This document shows positions 1 to 12,238 of a stretch of DNA of 64,000 bases, in pieces (position 1 is the stretch's first letter; every line of letters starts with the position of its first letter). The notes beneath the pieces are model-generated. The model was given only the letters and a program-made list of their open reading frames with translations. It was not told the origin of the DNA and made no database searches. Where the stretch lies: positions 36,182 through 100,181 of the forward strand of contig JAHNZQ020003148.1 of NCBI GenBank assembly GCA_019155205.2, in the 5' to 3' direction. A program made the position numbers and the translations under genes. The DNA is from Gracilaria vermiculophylla (Eukaryota; Rhodophyta; Florideophyceae; Gracilariales; Gracilariaceae).

Positions 1-767
1 GATAGAAAGGTATGAACTGTATCACGGAAGAGAGAAGTGGGAAAAACAAACGCGGCAAACTTCTGTTTCCTGACAATGGTTTTAGAACTACAATAAAGTT
101 TCTCTCTCTTTTTATAGATAATGTTGGGTGCAAGACAGTCGGATTCCATGTCATTAAACTTAGGCTTTTAGGACTTGAGGGGTTGATTTCCCTGAAAGCA
201 AAAATTGATAGACAACGACGATGAAAGAAGAAGCTCTCTGTATCATGTGTAGGAAAGAAACAGATGAATCAGCCCACTACTATAAGGTAGTTGATTTCTT
301 GTTTTACAGACCGCAGGTATGTCAGGACTTCACTGATGGGACAGGACTTTACAATACATCCCAAAGGATTCGCTATCTGTTTTCCACACTTCCATATCAT
401 CCTATACCACGTCTAACATTGATTTTGCACCACGTATAAATCGATGCAACAAGATTCAATGTGATGAACTAAAAGTGCCTTATGGGTTTGTCGGTGTGCT
501 ATAGAAGAGGGTAAAGCTTCTTAAAAAAAGCTATCATCATTAATCTGATGTGATTTGAGCAAGTGATTATTATTTGCTTAGATACATCTATAATATATTG
601 AGTTTCGTTTACATACGGGATCTATAGTTTCCGAAAAAAAATATTACAGTTGTTGACTTAAGGCTAAAGTGAGAATTATCTTGCGAAGTGACAAAATTGA
701 AAGGTACCATCTGGAGGAAAATCAAAACTGTAAAGCAGTAAAGGATTAGAGTCTATACTGTTAGAAG
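1..767. other. intergenic, AT-rich
   Basis: No supported gene. Two short plus-strand ORFs (12-224 and 221-439) have no recognisable domain and AT-biased codon content like the surrounding non-coding sequence. The right part (from about 450) is the 3' flank of the minus-strand gene that ends at 768. I see no RNA gene or repeat here. Confidence 0.5.
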
Positions 768-1751
768 TTACTGAGTTGGTCTGGGTAAGAGTCTTCTTGG
801 CGTCTGTCGTCTGAAAAGGGCTGCCCCCGACGGAGAATTGATACTCGAAAACGTCAACGCGTAGGGGTCGTTCAGCGTGATTAGAATGCTTTCTTTCTTC
901 ACCGCAGCATTCACGGGACCTGGCTCTCGAGTCACTGTAGCTGAAAGCGCTCCGGTTGGAAAAATAGAAGCATAGTTGACACAGAAGTTACGCCATGAAG
1001 ACTGTATAGTCGCTGCTGGAGTTTGCTCGATTTGCGGTTGTTGATGTTGTGATGGTTGCTGTTGCGATTGTTGGTGTTCAAGCAAGGATATGAATTGCGA
1101 TGATGATTGAGCGGAAACGGAAGAGGTCTCCCGCACAGCACTCGCAGAGGGAGCACTCATGAACGATCCAGGAAGCGTCGGAGGCTGGGCGTAAACATTT
1201 GCATCTGCACTGACATCATGCTGATACGAGATTTCTACCCGAGAGTAATTCAAAGGCGGAAGAGCAAGAAACTCTGTTCGACGCGTAGAGTAAGCAACAC
1301 AAAGCAAGGCCTTGGAAGAAGCATATCGCCGGAGCTCTACAATAGATCCGTGCTGCATGTCCAACACAAATCGGGCGTCAGTGCACGGCTCGGTAATGAG
1401 ATGAGAAAGACCAAGTTCGGCCGGCACAAACAGCTTTCCAAGCACCTTGCCCAAAATAAAATGACTGGCAATGCGAAAGCATGGGGCCAGGACTTCTCTC
1501 GCAGAATAAGGACGGACGGTTCGCACAAGGGCGACATCAGCCTGTTTACGCGTGAGCGGGGGAGTTTGGAGTGAAATAGGTTGAACAACGACAGCCGGAT
1601 GTTGCTGGGATGCTGAAAATGGAGCAGGTGTTGCAGTTTGGGCGTTAGAGGAGTAAGCGATGGAAAGCCAGTCTAAAGCGAGATGTGAGTTGGATATAGC
1701 GGCAACCCCTTCATCATAAGTGGCCAAGTTTAGGGATCCGACGGGGTTCAT
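768..1751 (-). CDS. hypothetical Gln/Ser-rich protein (327 aa)
   Basis: I do not recognise this protein. The frame stays open to 1817, but the codon there is GTG. The first ATG is at 1749-1751, which I take as the start, giving 327 residues. The N-terminal two thirds are of mixed composition with some hydrophobic stretches, including an Ala/Leu/Phe-rich segment around residues 95-130 that looks like folded protein. It is followed by a Gln/Ser/His-rich low-complexity tract (near residues 220-250) and a Pro/Arg-rich tail. Gln-rich tracts are common in transcription regulators, but I see no DNA-binding motif, signal peptide or clear membrane segment. Higher GC than the flanking desert and a CT-rich leader with a GC-rich upstream block resemble the other host genes in the window. 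Existence of a gene is likely; function is unknown. Confidence 0.6.
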   Translation of the reverse strand: MNPVGSLNLATYDEGVAAISNSHLALDWLSIAYSSNAQTATPAPFSASQQHPAVVVQPISLQTPPLTRKQADVALVRTVRPYSAREVLAPCFRIASHFILGKVLGKLFVPAELGLSHLITEPCTDARFVLDMQHGSIVELRRYASSKALLCVAYSTRRTEFLALPPLNYSRVEISYQHDVSADANVYAQPPTLPGSFMSAPSASAVRETSSVSAQSSSQFISLLEHQQSQQQPSQHQQPQIEQTPAATIQSSWRNFCVNYASIFPTGALSATVTREPGPVNAAVKKESILITLNDPYALTFSSINSPSGAALFRRQTPRRLLPRPTQ

Positions 1752-3100
1752 GGCACGCGGGGCGTGCTCGTAACATTGCGGGCTGTGAGTGGGGGCGGGA
1801 TTGTTGCAAGCAGGCACTGAAGTGAGCGAGGAGCTGTTCTGAAACTTAACGGGCCAAAGTGTCGCCAGCTTGAGCGGCGCGTCTCAAAGCAAGATATATT
1901 TGACGGGATTGTGCCACAAATCACGGAAGTCTTCTATCTTGAAGAATAGAGTGAAGGTGCGGAAAAGCGGCTACGAAGGTTCGAAGTGATGGCGACGAAA
2001 AGACTCTCGTTGTTATTGATGAGAATATCGGCGATTTGGAAGGAAAAAAAAGTAGTCGTGCCGTAACGGTTCAGTTGGTAGGAGGGTAGGGGTGGGGGGA
2101 ACGTGCGACCGACAGCTGGATAACGGAGCGGATTTTGAGAGCGGTGTAGAGAGTTTTGATGGAGAAAGGAGGGGGTGACTGGTGGAAGGCGACAAAGCGT
2201 TGGAAAAGCGAAGCGCAGTGATTGGATGGAAATCACGAAAGCGGACGTTGTGCCAGAGAGGATGCCAGAGGAAGTCGCTGTTAGACGTGGCGAGGACGCG
2301 GGTCTGAGACTCGGGAGACGATGCTGGGGCGGAGCGTGGAAACGGAGTGCGAGACGAAGATGGAATGGGGTTTACAAAGTCACGAAAGGGAGATGTTGGA
2401 AAAGGAGGTGGAGTCGGTGAGGGCGGGACGGCAGAGGGAGCGATTTTGTGGACTGGTGGGATTGGTAATGCAAGAACGCGAGACATGTGAGCTTGGGACG
2501 GGAAACGAAAAGGGAGACCGCCAAGGAGAGAGGTCGGAGACGATGCGAACGGGAATTAGTCATGGGTCGAGGTCTTAAGGGGGGGGGGCGGGAGTTATCG
2601 AGGTGAGCGGGGGTGTGAGAAAGTGTGGTGGCGGCGGAGCACGTCGGCCTGGGAGGAGCGCATGTCACGCCACGTTGTTGGGTGCGCCATGCGCTTCCTT
2701 GGCTTTTTTAACTTTACAGACGGCACTCGCTGGGGGCACGCGCCGTTTGAATTAAGCGCCGCGGCAGCGCGTGTGCACTCACGGTGCCGCTGTAATGCTT
2801 CAATTCACGCGCTGCACAATCCGAATCACCGGCGTGCGCGGGCAATTTACAGCAGACAAAGTCGGCTGCCCAACTGCCGGCAGCTCGCCGCCATGGTGCG
2901 TTGCTGCGGCGGTGCTCACGAGCGCGACAGCGCGTCGTTTGCCGCCGATATGTGCCCATCGCCACCAGGGCACCCCTCCATGCTGCCGCATGCACGTATC
3001 TCTGACCATGATTGCAGCCATGGTATTCAATCCTCGCCCCTTCCGTCGAACTACATTTTCGATTGTTGCTTTAATACCATAACTGATCCCCATATCCCAT
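1752..3100 (-). promoter_or_regulatory. CT-rich leader and GC-rich upstream block of the 768-1751 gene
   Basis: Reading the minus strand, about 1.9-2.6 kb is pyrimidine-rich (purine-rich on plus, including a G run at 2579-2588). It is followed further upstream by a GC-rich block at about 2.69-2.97 kb with many GCGC and GCCG steps. The 14-mer at 2736-2749 (GCACGCGCCGTTTG) recurs exactly upstream of the MYB gene. Several overlapping ORFs cross this region on both strands, but they are Pro/Arg-rich translations of biased composition with no domain, so I treat the region as leader and promoter. No TATA box is obvious. Confidence 0.4.
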
Positions 3101-6100
3101 GCCGTCGCTCTGCGCGGGAGGTACGAGCACCCATGCGCATCTCACATCCCCACACCACTTCGCTCCATCATTTCCGAGCCCAGAACACGAAGACCTCGCG
3201 CCACATGTCATTGACCTCACAACACATATAGCAGAGGCCATTTCTGCATTTGCTTTCGTTTGAGCAATATTTACACCGCTCTTCATTTTTCGACAAAAAG
3301 AGCTAAGAACGCCTTCATCCATTGCTTCCGTGCCACGTGAGCAGCTTGCTCACAGAATGCCCCATGCCACAAATCTGTTCAACAACACTTGCCACCTTGG
3401 TCACATCCCATTTCAACTCTCAATTCAATCGCAGTCGAAAGCTTTCCTCGAATCAGAGTTAGAAGTATTAGCTTCTCAACTTTTTCATTCACACCCGTAT
3501 TCCTGCTTTTCCCTGCCCTGTTTTCAATCATCACTCTAATATTTGCAGTGAAAAACATGTTCCTTTATTCTATGAAAAGCTAAAAATAAATCAATGTCCA
3601 CTATTTGCCTTCTTTCTCGGGCATTGCAATTCAAAACCAGTGTTTTGTCCACACTGACATGAAAACCTCCGAACCGGTGCAATTTCATGATGCTGCTTAT
3701 GTCTTTGCCCAGTTTCAGATTCTATCCCATCTTCTTCGCCTTACTGGAACAAAGTCTCTTTCCGCAGGACCATAATTGAAGCTGTGAACAACTAAAACAT
3801 CATGGGGATGAAACCCGATAACAGAAGCGTCTCATTTGCAGGACAGAGTTTTGATTGATAAATCATACGCACTTCCATTTTGGTCGAACACTTTTACCAT
3901 ATCTGCCCTTTTCCATTGGTAATGTCTGTCGGTCTTCCCATTTTGATATATAGCTCTAACTTCTTTTTTGTCTTCGAAGAAAAAAATTAATGAGACGATA
4001 CAGCAGCAACCATATCAAAGTACAATTCTCCATTAGTTTTGTGAACACATGTCTGCTGACTCCTCCTTTTCTGAGGATGGGTTTTTTGTTTCGAATCTAT
4101 GTAAACCAAAAATTTCAAAATCCAAGCTGCTGGTTACTTCCACTTGGAACAGAGTAAAGTATCACCAAACGAAAAATGTTTGTCTGTCTATTTTAGTCAA
4201 CTCGGTAAACATACTAAGGTTGAATGCGACACGATTAGTAAAACTTGCGCGCGTTGCGCAATCCTGAGACTGCAGACGTCAGTTTAGGTTTCCTGTGATA
4301 AAACATTGTAGATGATTTGACGAAGCCATATTGGTATGTCTGTACAGCACAAAGGTGCGCTTTGTACTAAAAGAGTTTTGCTGTTTGTGTTTGGTACGAT
4401 GAAAACATCAAAAACTTTAATGTTTTCCTAATTCTAATGTCAGTGGTTGACATCATGACACCAATTCATTGGACAAGTACAGTGCCGGACTCATTTCTTG
4501 AGCCGACAAGATCTTAAGAGTATCCCGCGTGAGGGCACAATTTGGATCACTTTAGAACTTATTATCAACGTAAAACCTTCTGATATACACCGAACCCTTC
4601 GAAACTCTTCAAGCGTTTACGGCAAGGCAATTTAATGAGCCTCTACATGTAAACATATAAAAGGGTGTTCGTGTAGTGCCGAAGAGATTTACAGAAAATT
4701 GTGACTCATATCGTACAATAGAGTAGGCCATCCATCGTCAACATTATATGGTCGTCAGTGGGAATTTTTGCCATGCATAAAAAAACCTTTGAAAGAGTGT
4801 ACAAGGTTGCCAAATCCGTTTGACGCTTATCTCATAACGTGAAATTGAGTTTGGAGAGACTATGAGAATGCTTTGAATAATAAGCTACAAATACTAAATC
4901 ACAAAGACCACTAATAGCGTCGCTTGGACCGCGGACCTCTTTAAAGGTCAAAACAATCGACAAATCAGTTCATTTTGGCTATTTTGATTGGATTCTTTCG
5001 CCTATTGCAGTCTGTATAAGTTATGCAACGTGCTTTGATCTAAATTTCTGTTAGGTACGCAAGGTGAGAAGCCGAAACGTAAAATATCCAGATGGTTTAA
5101 CACAAATTTGCCTTTACATCCTGTGTAGTTAACTACAAAACTTCAGAAAACAGGCTTTCTTTCGTGACAAACGAGCTTTTGTTCATAAAACACCGACTCA
5201 AAGGCATGTATTAAAGGTTGACAACCTTCAAAAACATTGATTAGTAAATCAAAAACCGGGCGAGTAAACAAGAATAATAATAATTGATACTTAAAAGAAT
5301 TCAAAAATCCATAAAACTCAAAGCTTTATCACCAAAACAGTCTTTCGTAATACTAATCTATAAAAAATCCATAATAACTAATATTCATAATTAGAATGAC
5401 AATAATCCACCATGAAAATATTAAGCATTATAGGTTAACAAGACAAACAGAAAAACAAGTGATCAAAAAGTATTATCAAAGAAAGGGCTTATTTACTTCT
5501 ATCTTATACTTTTATGCGGTGAAACATAGGTTAAGCTCATAAAGATTTTTAGCATGTCTCTCGGACTACAGTTTCTTATCTACTGTAAAACAAAACCTCC
5601 TCATGTTACGATGAGCAAATCTTGGTATATCTATAAGACAAATTAGCTCAACAAATATTATTAAAGTATACTCTGAACTATTTTGAAAGGTACCTGATTT
5701 AAATTTCCAAATAACAGTTTCGATATTGCTTTTTCTGAGGCACGTTACTCTTTTCTTTCTTAATAAATGATGTGTTTTCGGTATATTTAAATCAAAAATA
5801 TATAACCACTGAAACATTGAAATGGTTTTCTAGTATAAAAGATATTCTAAAGTTAAAAGTTGCTTTTCTTCGTGAAGTAAAGATCAGAAACCAGATAGAG
5901 TTTGGGTTTATCAAATTTTAAGTATTATAAATTTATGAACAGACCTCTGTTTTAAGAACAATGTTTTTAATGTCTTCTTTTTATAAAACTCTAATGATGA
6001 GTTACGATCATCGCAGGGGAATTATATCTACACGGCTGTCATTCTATTAAAAAGCTTTTATTACGAAAACTTGCGAGAAAACGTTTCTGTTCGTAGCAAT

Positions 6101-6290
6101 CGAGACTCCTCCAGAGGTTTTTATTTTAGTAGATCTTGCATAGAAATATCTTTTCAAGAAAGCTATACTATTAAGAATTAAACAGATTCCCCCAGCATTA
6201 ATAAAAATTTGCGATTTATTTAAAACATTCAGTTTATTCATTTGTTAAAAAAAAAGTAACACATTTTTCTCCAAGCAAAATGTCTCATCA

Positions 6291-6317
6291 ATATATATAT
6301 ATATATATATATATATA
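6291..6317. repeat. (AT)n microsatellite
   Basis: Thirteen and a half uninterrupted AT dinucleotide units. Confidence 0.95.
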
Positions 6318-6780
6318 ACAAGTTTTTGGAATTCATGAATTAGTACATATTATAGGTACATAAAAATATCGTGAGCCCAAAGCCAGTCCTGCATACCATG
6401 TGTTGTCGAAATACTGCAAAAATTTTGAATTTCTACACGAATTTAAGAGGGCCACAAATTTTACAATTTAGAGATGCTCGAATAAACCGGTCGCTTTGTG
6501 TGGCACAATATAATTGGGGTAAGAAAAGTGTTGATTTAAATTGGTTAGACGTAGAAAAAGCGGTGGTAGCCCACAATCGAATCTAAAGTTCTCCATAAGA
6601 GTCCGGGGTCAGTCGCTTCCAAAGAAACTCCGTGCAGACCACTGCACTTCAAAAAAAAATTTCAAAGCAAAATCAACTCTATCTTTTTATATATCTCCAT
6701 TGGCTGGCTTGGCCTACCGCCCCTCTATCTTACTGTTGTCTCTCCGTTTGGATTGGCGTTTCCGTTTAGGATTTCAAACC

Positions 6781-6806
6781 GTTGCCGTTGCCGTTGCCGT
6801 TGCCGT
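6781..6806 (+). repeat. GTTGCC hexanucleotide repeat
   Basis: Four tandem GTTGCC units plus a partial unit. It lies inside an ORF (6541-6861) as an Ala-Val dipeptide run, but that ORF has no other sign of being coding. Confidence 0.9.
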
Positions 6807-7132
6807 TCAGCCGCCCTTAGAGTCGGTATTGTCGTTGAAGTCTGACGTCTGGTCCTTCTGAGGCTCTGGTTGTAGAAGGCTGTGTATTACGTCTGGTCCT
6901 TTAGGGTCCTTTAGGGGCTTCTCCGATAAAACCGTAGCTCTACGTAGTCTGAGATATAAAGTTTTCCTGCATTGCAGTCCCTCGCGTAGAGTTCCTTCGC
7001 ACCTGTGGTTTCTAGCAGCTTTTCGTGATGCAGCATGAGCGTCTCTAGACCTATATCCGTTAGGCAGTCGTTCAAGAGAAAGTGATGTCCTTCACGATCT
7101 TTTCCGGTAGTGTGTGTGAGTACTGACTACAA

Positions 7133-7471
7133 GTGGTCTCTCGTAAACTGCGGGCGTCTGCGATTTCTCCGAGCGAGCTATCGACCGTACGAGAGCCCGA
7201 GTCAGTGTCCAACCGGAGCGTACCTGTTGACGAAGTAAACTCGGAGCCGTTCTTCACTGTTGACACGCTAACCAAGCCACGATCGCCCCTTGTCTTCCGC
7301 TTAGCAACTCAGCGTGAGAAGCGACGCAAACGCTCATATACTCGAAGAGTTATCCAAAAGCACTGCCGCCTTTGTGACATCCACGTCCAGGGCCAGCGCC
7401 AGCTCGAGATTAACTTCGGGGGTCGCAAACATCGTCGTGCGGCGCGCCGCCCTAGATATCAAAAGTCATAA
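7133..7471 (+). CDS. small ORF with JAZ/U1-like zinc-finger motif
   Basis: A 112-residue ORF whose C-terminal part (residues ~80-105) has the layout of the JAZ/matrin-type C2H2 finger found in RNA-binding proteins: a CRLCDI core, a GQRQLE stretch and a GGRKHRR end. The Cys pair and the distal His are present, but the first zinc-ligand His is Asn (INFGGRKH), so the finger is probably broken. The ORF opens with GTG at 7133; the first ATG would lie elsewhere, so the start is unclear. It sits in a GC-richer island within AT-rich repeats. A transposon-encoded nucleic-acid-binding protein or a decayed gene fragment are both possible. Confidence 0.35.
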   Translation: MVSRKLRASAISPSELSTVREPESVSNRSVPVDEVNSEPFFTVDTLTKPRSPLVFRLATQREKRRKRSYTRRVIQKHCRLCDIHVQGQRQLEINFGGRKHRRAARRPRYQKS

Positions 7472-8014
7472 ATCTGGAGACCTGTGTGCTATCTGAAATT
7501 CCAAGAAGCCCAGGATCTACAGTTGCAAAAGAAAAGTCGACGTCATCGAGCAGTCTTATAAAGGAAAGCTGAACCTCTAAGTCAAAGTGTTCCTGAACTC
7601 ATGCATGTGTGTTCATCAGGTTGCACACTATCAGTACAAAATATGCATTTATATCTTGGTTTTGTCGTTTGTCAAGTATACCATCGATTAGTTTCAACTC
7701 TTCTTTCCCGCTTCCATTTTACTTTCTGGCTCAGACGCCTTTTTTGTTGCATTGGTTCTCTGACTTTTGGGTGGTAACATTTCCTCATTGGGCTGGTATT
7801 CTACAAGTGCAAAGCTGGGTTTTTTACAGAAAGCTATAAGCTCTGACATTCTTCCAGAATGGTGTTTACATGTAGAGTAGATATTTTTTTTCTTTTCACT
7901 CATGCAGTGATTTACCTTATCCGCTTACAAAACGATTCATACGTCATGTACTTGTTACTTTGTTGATCCACACCAGTGTAGCTCGGATTCCCTGAGCGCC
8001 TGAGCTTGCCTACC

Positions 8015-9103
8015 TACAGTGCGTTTCAAAAACACATTACCCCTCAAAAGTGGGCCAAAACTGTACTGTAGGCTAGATTTTGCACATAGTCTAAGTAGAA
8101 TTGCTCAATAAAATATGTACACCGTCTTCTTTATAGTAAAAACGGCTCGAGATCCGCCACTTTCCAAGGAAAAACAGCTTCAAATCGATACGTTAAACGG
8201 CGAGAAACAGTCTACCAGTGCTATCGCTAGAAACGTGAAGCGTTCTAGGGTCACAATTGCTACTTTTCTCAACAATCCGACTCTTTATGGACTTAAATGA
8301 TCTCCGGGACGCCCTGAGAAGCTCAGCCCAACAGGTAAACAGGAATTAAAAGAAATTTGTGCAAAGTAAAAGCAACGTGCAAAAAAAATGGAATAAATCT
8401 CAATCTCAACGTTTCTAAATCAACTATATATGGCGGCAGATGGACAGCACAAATTTATTTAAATATAAAAAAATGAAAAACAATTTCTTTCTCCAAGACC
8501 ACCACAAGCAAAAGAGAGTTGACCGGTGTGCTGGAAATGCCTAGTGGAAAAAGAAGGTAAATGCTATTTTTACTGAGGAACAAAAAGTTCAATTTGGACC
8601 GACCAGATTGCTACAAATTTTATTGGCACGATCTTTCGAATGAACGTCATGAGTTTCATACCAGGCATTTTGTTGGAGACTCTGTAATGGTCTTGGCAGG
8701 CATTTCAAAAATATGTCTCACGGAAATTTCATTTATTGAAGCAAACATGAATATGTAAAAATATCAAGAAGTTCTATACAATAATTTGCAACCATTTGGG
8801 TTTTGCTTCCATGAAGAAATTTTCATTTTTCAACAGGATAATGCGCCTATACACACTGTTGGAACTATCTATAACAGTTTCAAATGTGAAGAAGTACATC
8901 AATTCGAATCTGAAACGTTGCACTAGCGTTATACAGCAAAACGAATGCAAAATAATCTATTGAACGTCGCGTAGGAAAGAATTTTTATTGATGATAATAT
9001 GTTTTTGAAACGGTTTTTTGACTTTACTTTTTTCTACAGTGTACATTTGGTAGTTTCTTTTAGATTTCACAGCATATTGTATGTTTTTGAAACAGTGTGT
9101 ATA
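8015..9103 (+). mobile_element. decayed Tc1/mariner-like element
   Basis: The left end reads TACAGTGCGTTTCAAAAACA (8015-8034). The right end (about 9081-9103) is its degenerate inverse and shares the core GTTTCAAAAACA after reverse complementing. A spacing of about 1.09 kb matches a single-ORF Tc1 element. Between them lie fragments of a Tc1 transposase in several frames. The usual TA target cannot be fixed with confidence because both ends have drifted. Confidence 0.7.
8115..8935 (+). pseudogene. Tc1/mariner transposase remnant
   Basis: The first block (8115-8300) is a Tc1-type N-terminal helix-turn-helix: LSKEKQLQIDTL, then SAIARNVKRSR and FLNNPTLYG. After a decayed stretch, 8561-8758 carries the catalytic-core signature KKFNLDRPDCYKFYWHDL and FVGDSVMVLAGIS, typical of fungal and oomycete Tc1 elements. 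Around 8831 the frame reads QQDNAPIHT, which contains the second catalytic Asp. The blocks lie in different frames separated by stops, and the distal DDE/D residue is not recognisable, so the gene is inactive. Function by family: cut-and-paste DNA transposition at TA sites. Confidence 0.75.
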
Positions 9104-11680
9104 CCACAGTAAAAATATTGATTCTCTATGACTCAAGATGTGAGCAATGGTATAAAAATTTTACTTGTGTGAGAAACATAATGTGATTTGAGCTACACGT
9201 TATATTTGAAGAAACGGCTTTGACTATTGTATATATGGAGCGTTGAAAAAAGTATTATAGTAATTTTGGTGAGCATTTAAACACTTTCGCCAGGTACCAA
9301 TGCTTTTGATTAAAACCCTCCCAGAATTAAATTTATTGTTCTAGGATTGAGGCCTTCATGCAGGTCTGGTTTTTCGAATAGTTTTATATATACGAAACAC
9401 AAGCACTATAAACCGAGAACTATTCTACTGGCTCTCGAAGAATCTGCAGTGCATTGCAAATCATAAAGATTATGTTTTAACTTAATTCTTTATTGTCTAT
9501 AGAAATATATAAATAAGCCGCAAACGAAAATGATGAAAACCTCTTCTTGATGTTTTCGCGATCTTGCATGTAACAATTCGGATTCATAATTGATTTTAGT
9601 AGAGTCTGAGTTGTCTTTTGTTTTTGATTTGGTTTGTAAAATATGAAACACTATTTTTTGAACACTACAAAATTTTGGCAAATTCATGAAATATGTTTTT
9701 AATCTTCTTGTGGTGGGACTCATTCACAAAGCAGAAATTTTACGCTTTTGACCGTCGAAGATATTTGACAACATTGAGAGGGATTTTGTCCCAGTTTGAT
9801 CGTTGTTTTTCGCTTTTCTTCGAATCTTAGCTCAACGTTTCGTTAATGTTGATTAATTGGAAGGCTTTCCAGCATGCATTGATTTAGAGTTTCGCAAAAG
9901 ATGAGCATCAATTCTATATCTTTCAGAGGGTTACATCAGTCGTGCGCTCAGAATACCCAAAATTTTGATGGTATTCAACCTAGTTATGGTTAAGCATATC
10001 ACGGCCGCCAACCCATTCGATAAGTTCTCTAAGGGGCAGAGTTAGGGAGCTCTTTTGGAGCTCAATCTAGAAATAGTATGCAATTCGCACCCTTATTTTA
10101 CTGGCTCAGCAATGTAATTGCTGGTGGTATAGGATGTCCAGAGGAAAGACGGTGGCCGAGTGAAAACGTCGCCTGCGTTCCCCAATTGGTTCTGTATTAA
10201 GATAAATGACTAAATAGCGCGCACGATGACTGTATGCATCTCCCTGAAATGAATGTAGCCAGAAAAAAATTAGGTCTGCTGTCTAGTGCGTCCTGGACCC
10301 GCGACGTCATATGAGGTCGGATTGTTTTAGTTTCAGGTTATACCAAAACATGTCAAAGTTTTGCAATTTCTTTTCAATATGATATCTTTATCGTTTCTTC
10401 TTGACCAGCAGAGCCGAAGCAAATTTTCAACACACAACCAAAATTTGTAGCTGTTCATTCAGTCACGATTGTCAACAACATCCGTAAATTGGTGCAATAC
10501 AGGCAGACCTTGTTTGTGAACAGATAAGTTATATGCGCTGTACTCTTTTGTGACACAGAGCGAAGAATTCAAAATTTGAAATATTAAGAGATCTTTGCAT
10601 ATCTTGATTAGCTCCGTAGGCCATTTTGCAAGTTAAAAATTCGAAATTTAAAGGCCTACGAATAAGATCTTGATATGTTTTTTAAGTGTGTGTGATGGTG
10701 CGCTGACCTTATATGAGATCAATTTGACCTCATAGGAGCTCAGCGCACAGGTCCGATAGACATTAGAGAGAAGTGGAGAACACGCAAGTTTGTGACAATG
10801 ATGCGGAGCTTAGGCGTTCTCTTAGACCATTTACGCGGCTACAATGTTTATCTTGAAGGCTCTCCACACGACTGTTACTGTAGCATACATATATTTCTAA
10901 ATAACTACGCTCATTCCCAATAATACGTATTTTTAGCATCTGTAGACTCTCGATGCCTATAGCACTCGTCCAGATTGATGTCACCCTCATTAGGTGCTCC
11001 ATTAATAATACTGTATTTTTGGCTATTGAAACCGCCACATACAAAACGAAGAGCCAATATTTTGGTATTTCACATGCAACTGAAACTTGTGGCCGACTTG
11101 AATTTGAATATTTTCTCCACAAACAGTTTTTCGTCAAACGTTTATACTAATTCATTTCTTTGTAGGAGTTCCAGAAGCTTTTGAAACGCAATCAACTCCT
11201 AGATAATCAAAAGATATGATATGCAGCGTTTATCTATACGAGTACTTCAATCTTTGGCGTATACAAAACGTTTTAGAGCAAAAGGATGCTTTGCAGGTTT
11301 TTTTGGGTACAATCCGTTCTATTGAGAACCAATGTCAGTAACACAAGTGCCTCAGAAACTATAGAACAAGTAGCATACTTCTGGGCTCTCCAAAATATAT
11401 TAGAAGTATATCTCTTGAGTGTTTAGGCGTACATCACAACAAAGACATTCCGGAAGCCCTTGACATTTCTTGCAGAAAATATTATTTTTTAGGCTGTGAG
11501 TATGACAAAAAAAACACAGTAGCGAACTTAGATAGTCTAAAAATATGTTTTAACAGCATTAATAAGCTCATCAGTTTCATCTACCGTATAAAAAATACAA
11601 CTTGGATTAGAGTAAAAAAAATTTTTTTTGTGGGGCAAAGAAGGCGTAATAGTGAGAATTGGGCCGTCATTAATATTCAG
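9104..11680. other. AT-rich intergenic, probably old repeats
   Basis: No supported gene. A 124-codon minus-strand ORF (10763-11137) has no recognisable domain and AT-driven composition. An imperfect 20-bp inverted repeat (10698-10717 with 10728-10747) is listed separately. The rest shows nothing beyond AT-rich unique-looking sequence. Confidence 0.5.
10698..10747. repeat. imperfect inverted repeat / hairpin
   Basis: Arms of about 20 bp, starting GTGCGCTGA on the left and ending CAGCGCAC on the right, match at about 16 of 20 positions around a 10-nt loop. It could be the collapsed core of a small inverted-repeat element. I see no gene directly next to it. Confidence 0.5.
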
Positions 11681-11685
11681 GTCTT

Positions 11686-12238
11686 TTGTAGTACAGTGGC
11701 TCCTACGAAATTAGGGTGGTTTGGCCTTAAGGTATAATATTTTTTAGGAGGGCTAGTATTTTATTGGCTGGGCGACGTGGTGCATAATCCCGCCAGCGTG
11801 CGCTACAGTACCCTTGAGGCACGGTAGAAGTATTATTTATTTTAGATACTTTATGCAGGTAATTAGTACAGTAGCGAGACCTGCCGAGGCGGGCTCCCGG
11901 CTTGATACTTAATCTGTCGGTTGAGCTCCATTTCTGGGGAAGTAAAGACAAGCACCCTTGAGTCTTCATCTTCTTTTCCGGTTGGAGTCTCTCGTCGATC
12001 AACTCAGGTTTCTAAGCCGCCGACCCCCAGGTCGCATCATAGCAGCGCTTGTAGGGGCATTGTCCGCCCAATGAACCTCTTCCTCCGCTTGGTGTTTGCG
12101 GATCCCCTTTCAGAATTCCCCGGCTCGCGACAGCGGATACCGGAGACCACCTTTAGGAACACGCGCCTTTGGAGTCAACAAAAACTCCTAACGGAAGTTG
12201 TGCTTTACTACCTCGAGAGGAGGGCTGACAGTACCACA
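11686..12238 (-). repeat. solo LTR, family A chromovirus, inverted
   Basis: A 553-bp copy of the family A LTR in the orientation opposite to the copies at 13406, 22582 and 61487. It starts TGTAGTACAG and ends GTACCACA, so it has the TG...CA termini. The bases on both sides are TCTTT (11681-11685 and 12239-12243), a perfect 5-bp target-site duplication. No internal element sequence is present, so this is a solo LTR left by LTR-LTR recombination. ORFs across it are LTR shadows. Confidence 0.92.

Larger units (their letters stand above)
3300..8014. other. AT-rich intergenic desert
   Basis: Low-GC sequence with no convincing host gene. It contains an (AT)13 microsatellite at 6291-6317, a GTTGCC hexanucleotide array at about 6781-6806, and a more GC-rich island at about 6.6-7.5 kb with a small zinc-finger ORF listed separately. 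The other ORFs are short and AT-rich and lack domains. Decayed transposons are the most likely content, but I cannot classify them by eye. Confidence 0.5.

Noticed and set aside
2013..2668. Pro/Ser-rich minus-strand ORFs near 2.0-2.7 kb
   Set aside because: CT-rich leader translated; overlapping frames on both strands are equally open.
10763..11137. 124-codon minus ORF as a gene
   Set aside because: AT-driven composition, no domain, no leader or GC block as seen at the host genes.
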